Below, in pieces: positions 5,919 to 11,086 of a stretch of 11,086 bases of DNA; the stretch's first letter is position 1; every line of letters starts with the position of its first letter. The DNA lies in the NCBI GenBank assembly GCA_030695285.1, contig JAUYTF010000056.1, positions 1-11,086 of the forward strand, in the 5' to 3' direction. A program made the translations under genes and the position numbers. This DNA comes from Eubacteriales bacterium (GTDB lineage Bacteria > Bacillota > Clostridia > Christensenellales > CAG-138). Below the pieces are notes generated by a model. The model did not search any database and had not been told where the DNA came from. It worked only from the letters and a program-made list of their open reading frames with translations.

Positions 5919-6365
5919 TCAGCACTTTTCTACGACGACCTTCACCAGCGCGAACGTGTTCTCATACAGGCTCACGCGGACGTTGTATTCGCCCAGCGCG
6001 CGGATGGGTTCAGGCAGCGAAATCTTTTTCTTGTCGATCTCTATCTGTTTCTGCTCGACAATCGCGGCAGCGACCTCTTTGCCGGTGATCGAGCCAAACA
6101 GATGCCCGTTTTCGCCCACTTTTGCTTTCACGGTGACAACAGAGCCTTCCAGCTGCTTGGCAAGCTCGCGCGCTGCGACGCCCGCTTGAAATTTCTTGTG
6201 CGCAGCGGCGCTCTTTTGAATGCTCGCGGCGTTGACCGCCTGTGCGTCCGCCGGGGTTGCCAGCTTGCGCGGCAGGAGAAAATTACGCGCGTAGCCATCC
6301 GAAACGTCCACGATCTCGCCCTTTTTGCCGGTTCCCTTAACATCCTGTTCCAATAAAAGTTTCAT
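5919..6365 (-). CDS. rplI: 50S ribosomal protein L9 (bL9)
   Basis: A 148-residue protein of typical bL9 length. The N-terminal rRNA-binding domain opens with [21 protein letters not shown] and continues to [14 protein letters not shown] at about 23-36. A long central helix (about 42-75) connects to the C-terminal domain, which has [11 protein letters not shown] near 83-93. bL9 binds 23S rRNA at the base of the L1 stalk and helps maintain reading frame. Its ATG overlaps the gdpP stop codon as ATGA, so the two are probably translationally coupled; in addition AGGAGGT lies inside the end of gdpP at 6378-6384. The position between gdpP and dnaB is as in B. subtilis. Confidence 0.98.
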   Translation of the reverse strand: MKLLLEQDVKGTGKKGEIVDVSDGYARNFLLPRKLATPADAQAVNAASIQKSAAAHKKFQAGVAARELAKQLEGSVVTVKAKVGENGHLFGSITGKEVAAAIVEQKQIEIDKKKISLPEPIRALGEYNVRVSLYENTFALVKVVVEKC

Positions 6366-8323
6366 AGTGTATGCAATACCTCCTGCGTATAGTGTTCAAT
6401 CGCGGTGCGCACCAGCGCCTCCGCCTCCTCGAGTTCCATGTTAACTAGCTGAGCGCCTGCCATAGACAGGTGTCCGCCGCCGCCGAGACGCTCGCATACG
6501 ATCTGTACGTTCAGATCGCCCAGCGAGCGGCCGCTGACGCTGATGTTCTCGCCATCGCGGCCTAAGACGAACGCCGCCCCGATGCCTTTGATGCCGACGA
6601 GCTCATCCGCCGATTTTGCGGCGATGAGCGCAGCGTTTTTGATTTCCTCGCCAACGCTGGCCAGCGCTATACCGCCGGGCATGATCTCCGCGCTGCGCAC
6701 GGTGGTCGCCACGTCGCCAAAGCTCTCCATGTCGTCCTGAAACATCTGCTTGACAATGCTCGTCTCCGCGCCGTTTTTGCGCAGATATCCCGCGGCCTCA
6801 AACGTGCGCGAGCCGACGTTGAACGCGAAATGCTTGGTGTCGATCGTGATGCCCGCAAGCAGCGTTGCGCAAACCAGCGCGGGCGGGCGAATGTTTACGT
6901 CAAAGTATTGCAAAAGCTCTGTGACCAGTTCGCTTGTGGAGGAAGCGCGCGCCTCCAGAAAATGCAGCGTGGGGCTCTCTATGTGATCCGCACCGCGCCT
7001 GTGGTGGTCGATCACGACAACACGGCCCGCAAGCTCCAGTAGCTTTGGCGCAACCAGTGAGCCCACGCGCTGGGTATCCACCACCACGAGCACGCTTGTC
7101 GGGCGCATGATGCGCTCTGCGTACTCAGGCGTGATGAGCAATCCGCCAAAGGCGTGGTTGTCGCGGATGAGCTCCAGCGCGTGCTCGATCATATTGTTTT
7201 GTTCGCCCAGCACAATAAAGGCGCGAGATCCCGCGTGCCTGGCGCAGGTTGCAACGCCGAGCGCCGCGCCGATGCAATCCATATCCGGTCTGCTGTGGCC
7301 AACGATAAAGACATCTCCCGTGTTGTCGAACAACTGCCGCAAGGCCTTGCTAAAGAGGCGCATTTTCACACGGCTCTGCATCGCCTCCAGCTGCCGTCTG
7401 CCGCCATAAAACACGTATCCGCCGCCTTTTTTGATGACGGCCTGATCGCCGCCGCGCCCAAGCGCCAGCTCCATTGCCTGGCGCGCGCTCTCTTCCGCGC
7501 GCGAAACGCGATCCGCTTCCCCAATGGCGATCGAGAGCGAAACCAGCATGCTCGTGCCCGTGTCGATTCCGTGCGCCTGCTCCAGCAGGGGAAAGCGCGA
7601 CCGCTCCATCTGCGCCAGGTGCTGCGCCTCAAACACGACGAAATAGCGCCCGTTTTCATAGCGCCGGTACACGCCTTCGATGTCTTTCACAAAGTCGGCC
7701 ACCAGCCGCTCTACCTCCGCAAAAACGCTCGTGCGGTGAAACTGCACGTCCGCCGAGAGTTCTTCGTAGTTGTCGATGTAGATGAGCGCGACGTAAGGCA
7801 TCTGCTCTTCAAATAGGCGCTGATAGTGCGCGGCTTCCGTGCGGTCCAGCCAATATTGAAAGAGCATCGCGCGCTCGTCGCTTTCGCGGTAAACGGGCAC
7901 GCTCATCACCTGATACACATTGCCCGCGCGCTCCATCGATACGGCAACCAGCGGGGCGGAGAAATCAAAGTGCGGCTGTTCGCGCAAGATATCCGGTTCG
8001 TCAAAAATCTTTTGCATGCTCTCGTTGCGCCAGACGATATTGCCGTCGCGATCGATCAGCGCGCAGGGAATGGAAACCTGATTCACAAGGCGTGACGAGA
8101 TCTCGGAGTTTTCGCGGAACACGTCGTCCATGCGCTTTTGCATGGCTGCGGCGCGTCTGCGTTCCAGCATAAGGCTGACGAAAAACACAAGAACCGATGT
8201 GCCAAGCGCGATAGCGGCGACGGTGAAACGGTAGGCGAAATACCAGCCGGAAGTGAAGACGGCAAGGCTCAGCAAACAAATCAGTATGCCAAGCGGCAGG
8301 AGAACTGTTTTCGTTTTCTTCAT
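6362..8323 (-). CDS. gdpP: GdpP-type cyclic-di-AMP phosphodiesterase (DHH/DHHA1)
   Basis: A 653-residue membrane enzyme, close to B. subtilis GdpP/YybT in length, that hydrolyses c-di-AMP to pApA and so affects osmotic balance and cell-wall homeostasis. Two transmembrane helices (about 7-29 and 33-53) are followed by a PAS domain (about 70-160). A degenerate GGDEF domain (about 175-300) reads NGRYF at 224-228 in place of GGDEF. The DHH domain starts near 337, and its metal ligands are visible: GHSRPDMD (H343, D347, D349), D416 in VVDTQR, the DHH triad at 439-441, and D495 in [13 protein letters not shown]1 ends with [12 protein letters not shown] (614-625). It follows yybS by 86 bases and overlaps rplI by ATGA. 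Its own ribosome-binding site is weak (GTGAG near the start). Confidence 0.96.
   Translation of the reverse strand: MKKTKTVLLPLGILICLLSLAVFTSGWYFAYRFTVAAIALGTSVLVFFVSLMLERRRAAAMQKRMDDVFRENSEISSRLVNQVSIPCALIDRDGNIVWRNESMQKIFDEPDILREQPHFDFSAPLVAVSMERAGNVYQVMSVPVYRESDERAMLFQYWLDRTEAAHYQRLFEEQMPYVALIYIDNYEELSADVQFHRTSVFAEVERLVADFVKDIEGVYRRYENGRYFVVFEAQHLAQMERSRFPLLEQAHGIDTGTSMLVSLSIAIGEADRVSRAEESARQAMELALGRGGDQAVIKKGGGYVFYGGRRQLEAMQSRVKMRLFSKALRQLFDNTGDVFIVGHSRPDMDCIGAALGVATCARHAGSRAFIVLGEQNNMIEHALELIRDNHAFGGLLITPEYAERIMRPTSVLVVVDTQRVGSLVAPKLLELAGRVVVIDHHRRGADHIESPTLHFLEARASSTSELVTELLQYFDVNIRPPALVCATLLAGITIDTKHFAFNVGSRTFEAAGYLRKNGAETSIVKQMFQDDMESFGDVATTVRSAEIMPGGIALASVGEEIKNAALIAAKSADELVGIKGIGAAFVLGRDGENISVSGRSLGDLNVQIVCERLGGGGHLSMAGAQLVNMELEEAEALVRTAIEHYTQEVLHTL
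6378..6384 (-). promoter_or_regulatory. Ribosome-binding site of rplI inside gdpP
   Basis: AGGAGGT on the minus strand lies 12 bases before the rplI ATG and within the last codons of gdpP. It lets bL9 be translated at higher rates than GdpP despite the ATGA overlap. Confidence 0.7.
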
Positions 8324-8409
8324 ACCGGCTCACTTTCTTAAGTCGTTCATCCTGTCATACGGCTTCCGCAGCTTTGCCTGTCGCAGCCGGCGGTTAGAAT
8401 CGCGCGTGT

Positions 8410-9390
8410 TTAACCCGCTTCCCGCGGCGGAGTGCCCCGCATGCGCTCCCGCAGGCGAAAGATCAGGTCAAAACAGCCCAGCAGCACGAGCGCCGTGAGT
8501 GCAAACCGCAGCAGAACGCCGATGCCGGTATAGGCCAGCGCGCGCACTGCCACAATATTTCTCCTAGATCGCGCGATGAAAAAGTCCACCACGCATAGCC
8601 CCTGCAAAAACAGCGGAAGCGCGATCAGCACATTGGCCGTAACGGCGAAGCTATCGGCAAACGCCCAGTCCGTCCAATCCAGCACCAGAGAACCAATCAG
8701 GATCACGAACAGACCCAGCGTCATGCTGCGCGGCAGCGTCCAGTCGCGAAACGGGCGGATCGGGGAGATCGCAATCTCCGGATGCTTGCGGCAGAAAAGC
8801 CGGAAGAAGAGCAGGTTGCAGAGCCCCAGTATGCTGGAGAAAATACACAGCACAGCGACAAAAAATGTCGGCACGGCCTGTTCCATCGCGTCCATGGTAT
8901 CCAGAACCGTCTTTGCCACGTCTGCGCTGATCTGCGGCGTCTGCGCAAGCGTCGCGCGGTAAAACTCGTTCATGGAACCCATGGCCGCTTGAATATCTGC
9001 AAACGCGCCTCTGCCATCCAGTATGCCCGGCAGGCAAACGGCTACATACAATCCGACCAGTAACACACCCGCCAGCAGCAGGGCTGTATCCGTGTTGCCC
9101 GCGCGGCGCGTCATCAGCGCATAAAGCAGCACGGCGCTCAGCACAGCCGCGCCCGTCAGCCCCGCAGCGACAACCGTCGGCATAAACGAGAACAACGCTG
9201 CCGCAAAAACCGCAAAGGGCAAGAGCATCCACTGCGGCTTCGTCCTTGCGCCGGCATAAGCCCAGTAAGCCGGTGCTATCAGCAGCGCGACGGGCAGAAT
9301 GGCCGAAAAAAGTGCGAGGATCACAGAAAGCAAGAGTACCAGCCAACCGCGCGAGCCTGCGCGGGGCGAACGTTGGTTAGAATTTTCCAT
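8410..9390 (-). CDS. yybS: YybS-like DUF2232 polytopic membrane protein
   Basis: A 326-residue protein with about eight hydrophobic segments (roughly 16-40, 52-70, 72-92, 102-121, 174-199, 223-240, 248-272 and 284-310). A polar extracellular or periplasm-side loop spans 122-172. The N-terminus is short and basic and the C-terminus charged (RLRERMRGTPPREAG). Size, topology and position directly upstream of gdpP, rplI and dnaB match YybS/DUF2232 of Firmicutes, which is of unknown function. Family assignment rests partly on this gene order. An in-frame TAG lies four codons before the ATG, so the start cannot be moved upstream. No Shine-Dalgarno sequence precedes it, but a promoter ends six bases before the ATG, suggesting a leaderless message. 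Confidence 0.82.
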   Translation of the reverse strand: MENSNQRSPRAGSRGWLVLLLSVILALFSAILPVALLIAPAYWAYAGARTKPQWMLLPFAVFAAALFSFMPTVVAAGLTGAAVLSAVLLYALMTRRAGNTDTALLLAGVLLVGLYVAVCLPGILDGRGAFADIQAAMGSMNEFYRATLAQTPQISADVAKTVLDTMDAMEQAVPTFFVAVLCIFSSILGLCNLLFFRLFCRKHPEIAISPIRPFRDWTLPRSMTLGLFVILIGSLVLDWTDWAFADSFAVTANVLIALPLFLQGLCVVDFFIARSRRNIVAVRALAYTGIGVLLRFALTALVLLGCFDLIFRLRERMRGTPPREAG

Positions 9391-9396
9391 GTCATC

Positions 9397-9425
9397 ATTC
9401 TATCGTCCGGCGCGCAAGAAATCAA
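9397..9425 (-). promoter_or_regulatory. Promoter of the yybS-gdpP-rplI-dnaB unit
   Basis: The minus strand has TTGATT (9425-9420, four of six matches), a 17-base spacer and TAGAAT (9402-9397, five of six matches). The -10 box is separated from the yybS ATG by only six bases, so the seventh base after it, the usual transcription start, is the A of the ATG. Confidence 0.5.
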
Positions 9426-9480
9426 GGCGCAGGACGCGCTCCGGGCAGAGTATTTGCAAAGATCGACCGCAGCAGGCCGG

Positions 9481-9509
9481 AAGAAAGCCGGAAGCGTGCG
9501 CCTCCGGCT
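9481..9509 (-). terminator. Hairpin terminator after the GH3 gene
   Basis: On the minus strand AGCCGGAGGCG (9509-9499) can pair with the CGCTTCCGGCT arm ending at 9486, with one G-T wobble and a very small loop. It lies about 28 bases past the GH3 stop. The following tract is interrupted (TTTCTT counting the last arm base), so termination may be incomplete and some read-through into yybS is possible. Confidence 0.6.
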
Positions 9510-9536
9510 CAAACTCGTTCGCTCTACAACCGTACG

Positions 9537-10913
9537 TTACGGTGCGCTCGTCCTTGCCGCAAGTGCGGCTTCGATGTCCCAGCTGCTGAGCGCAAGTTTT
9601 TTGAGCAAAACGCGCTTTACGCTCTCGTCGATGCGCGCCTGCGTCAAAAGCCCGTCCGCAGCCGCCAAATTCAGCGCTTCCACAATCGCCTGCTGCTTGT
9701 CGCTCACCGCGCCGCAGATGATGATATCCCCTCCCGCGAGCAAAAAGCGCACCGCAGCGTCGCCGACATCGTAACGATTCGTCAGCCCTTCCATGCGGAA
9801 GTCATCGCTGAGTACCAGTCCCTCAAACCCCATCTCGCCACGCAGCAAGTCCGTGATAATGGGTTTGCTCATGGTGGCGATATCCGTTGTGTCCAGTGCG
9901 GGGTAAAACACGTGTGCGACCATGACAGCGTCCACGCCGGATTCGATCGCGCTTTGAAACGGAATGAGGTCATAGCTTTGCAGCGCTTCCAGCGTTTTAT
10001 TCACCGTGGGAGTCACCGCGTGGGAGTCCTCGTTTGTGCCGCCGTGCCCCGGGAAATGCTTTGCACAGGAGAGGCAGCCGCCCGCGTGAAGACCGTCGAT
10101 GATCGCGCTGCCGATGGCCGCTGTAATGCCCGCGTCCTCGGAGATGATCCGCGTTTCCAGAAATGTATCCATCGGGTTCTCGGAGACGTCCAGCACAGGC
10201 GCGAGATCCATATTGATGCCAACGCTGACGAGCATTGCCCCGATGGTCTGAAATTGCTCCATCGCATAGTCAGCGTCCCGTCGCCGCCCAAGCGAGCGTG
10301 CGGACACCGGCTGCGGCTTCCAACGGAAGCGAACTACACTGCCGCCTTCCACGTCGATGCCGATGAGCGGCGGAATATCGTTGTTGCCGGTGCCTGCTAT
10401 CTTTGCTGTAAGCTTCTTCGTTTGAGCAAATCCGCCGTCGTTGTTCGTGCTTTTGATGTTCGGCCCGTAGAGTATCGCGTTGCCGACCTCGTAGCTGTTC
10501 CAGACATCGCGAAAGGGATTTTGCACGTCGGTCGTGCCGGAGAAGCCAAACATGACCAGCTGCCCCAGCTTTTCCCGCGTGCTCATGGTCGCCATGTATC
10601 GCTCGACCCACTCCAGCGCAGTCACGGGGGCAATCTCCTGCGTCGGTGTCGGCACCGCGGTAGCGACAGGTTCCGGCGAAGGGGTCGCGGCGGACACTTC
10701 GGATGTTGTGACCTGCTCGTCCGGTATTGCGCGCCAAACATCGTATCTCAGCGCAGGGATGACGCCAAAGAGCACACCTGCACCTAAACCAACCAGCAGC
10801 GCAAACACCGCCAGAACAAGCAGTATTCTTTTAAACGCATTTCCGAACAATAGCGTTCTCCGTTTCCTGTATATGGGATAGAGCAACATTGCCGATGAGA
10901 AATTCTTGTTCAT
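9537..10913 (-). CDS. nagZ: Membrane-anchored GH3 beta-N-acetylhexosaminidase, NagZ type
   Basis: A 458-residue protein from the ATG at 10913. A basic cytoplasmic tail leads into a transmembrane helix (about 28-52), then a Thr/Pro/Ser-rich linker (about 68-95), so the enzyme should face outside. The GH3 domain follows: KLGQLVMFGF near 115-124, IGIDVEGG near 184-191, and the NagZ signature KHFPGHGGTNEDSH at 285-298 holding the Asp-His dyad (D296, H298). The likely nucleophile is the first Asp of LSDDFRM (D370). NagZ enzymes remove N-acetylglucosamine from muropeptides in peptidoglycan turnover. No ABC-type C-terminal domain is present, as in short NagZ. A TTG at 10946 would add 11 residues; neither start has a good ribosome-binding site, so the start is uncertain. 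It has its own promoter and a terminator-like hairpin. Confidence 0.92.
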   Translation of the reverse strand: MNKNFSSAMLLYPIYRKRRTLLFGNAFKRILLVLAVFALLVGLGAGVLFGVIPALRYDVWRAIPDEQVTTSEVSAATPSPEPVATAVPTPTQEIAPVTALEWVERYMATMSTREKLGQLVMFGFSGTTDVQNPFRDVWNSYEVGNAILYGPNIKSTNNDGGFAQTKKLTAKIAGTGNNDIPPLIGIDVEGGSVVRFRWKPQPVSARSLGRRRDADYAMEQFQTIGAMLVSVGINMDLAPVLDVSENPMDTFLETRIISEDAGITAAIGSAIIDGLHAGGCLSCAKHFPGHGGTNEDSHAVTPTVNKTLEALQSYDLIPFQSAIESGVDAVMVAHVFYPALDTTDIATMSKPIITDLLRGEMGFEGLVLSDDFRMEGLTNRYDVGDAAVRFLLAGGDIIICGAVSDKQQAIVEALNLAAADGLLTQARIDESVKRVLLKKLALSSWDIEAALAARTSAP

Positions 10914-10978
10914 GCGCGACTGCGACGATCCCGGAATGGCAAACAAAAAGGATCCCGCCGATATGCGCGATTTTGATC

Positions 10979-10984
10979 ATTATA
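10979..10984 (-). promoter_or_regulatory. Consensus -10 box of the GH3 gene promoter
   Basis: A perfect TATAAT on the minus strand lies about 66 bases before the chosen ATG, giving a leader of about 60 bases. A tract of eight Ts (10996-11003) lies upstream in the spacer/-35 region. The hexamer at 17 bases is TTACTT, a poor -35 match. Confidence 0.5.
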
Positions 10985-11010
10985 CCCTGTTTCCTAAAAA
11001 AAAGTAACCC

Positions 11011-11086
11011 TCACATTCCGAAACGCGATGCTGGCGGCATCCTCGCAGAGAAGAAGCCGTCCCGGTTTTCGTTTTTAACGTTCGGC
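11011..11086 (-). CDS. Possible C-terminus of an upstream gene (partial)
   Basis: From the right edge one minus-strand frame encodes 24 residues (PNVKNENRDGFFSARM then PPASRFGM) and stops with TGA at 11011-11013, just before the GH3 promoter. The DGFF-x-AR motif resembles the C-terminal end of RsmB/NOL1-type rRNA methyltransferases (typically DGFFIARL), which suggests but does not prove identity. A second minus frame is also open here, so the call is weak. No clear hairpin follows the stop. Confidence 0.3.
   Translation of the reverse strand, partial: PNVKNENRDGFFSARMPPASRFGM

Noticed and set aside
7154..7816. A 220-codon + strand open frame
   Set aside because: It is antisense to gdpP across its PAS, GGDEF and DHH domains. 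Composition is typical of shadow frames.
8651..9346. A 231-codon minus-strand frame within yybS
   Set aside because: It is an alternative frame of the yybS region, rich in Arg, Cys and Gly and lacking membrane segments, whereas the 8410-9390 frame has regular hydrophobic helices.
9912..10787. A 291-codon open frame on the + strand
   Set aside because: It lies wholly antisense to the GH3 gene, whose catalytic motifs are intact. Its translation is rich in His, Arg and Val with no recognisable domain, as expected from the reverse strand of GC-rich coding DNA.

Overview
The window reads as chromosomal core DNA from a GC-rich Firmicute, most likely a member of Clostridia. The evidence is the yybS-gdpP-rplI-dnaB gene order, a DUF5685 protein, a Clostridia-type zinc-ribbon membrane protein, and GAGG/AGGAGG ribosome-binding sites. 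A lineage such as Christensenellales is possible but cannot be fixed from this sequence. Every supported gene lies on the minus strand, so transcription runs from the right edge to the left edge. There are no tRNA or rRNA genes, transposases, phage genes, CRISPR arrays or clear signs of recent transfer.

Layout in the direction of transcription. At the right edge are 24 codons that may be the end of a gene. After a promoter with a perfect TATAAT box comes a membrane-anchored GH3 beta-N-acetylhexosaminidase (NagZ type), closed by a strong hairpin. A second promoter leads into the block DUF2232/YybS membrane protein, GdpP c-di-AMP phosphodiesterase, ribosomal protein bL9 and replicative helicase DnaB. 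gdpP and rplI overlap by ATGA. This block is followed by a stand-alone GlmU-like left-handed beta-helix acyltransferase and a Rho-independent terminator. Next are a cytoplasmic GH13 alpha-glycosidase and a small two-helix membrane protein with a C-terminal zinc ribbon. A separately promoted DUF1858 mini-protein with a CxxC motif has its own terminator, and a DUF5685 gene runs off the left edge.

Functionally the window joins cell-wall and nucleotide-signalling housekeeping (NagZ, GdpP, GlmU-like protein) with replication and translation (DnaB, bL9), intracellular glucan breakdown (GH13) and three poorly characterised small families. I found no convincing new multi-gene system. The points most worth a second look are regulatory. 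Two genes have no usable Shine-Dalgarno site but carry a -10-like box exactly six bases before an ATG, suggesting leaderless transcripts. The GlmU-like gene has a three-codon leader ORF overlapping its start. A hairpin overlaps the dnaB stop codon. A 6-bp inverted repeat lies just downstream of the predicted DUF1858 transcription start. Two terminators share nearly identical arms.
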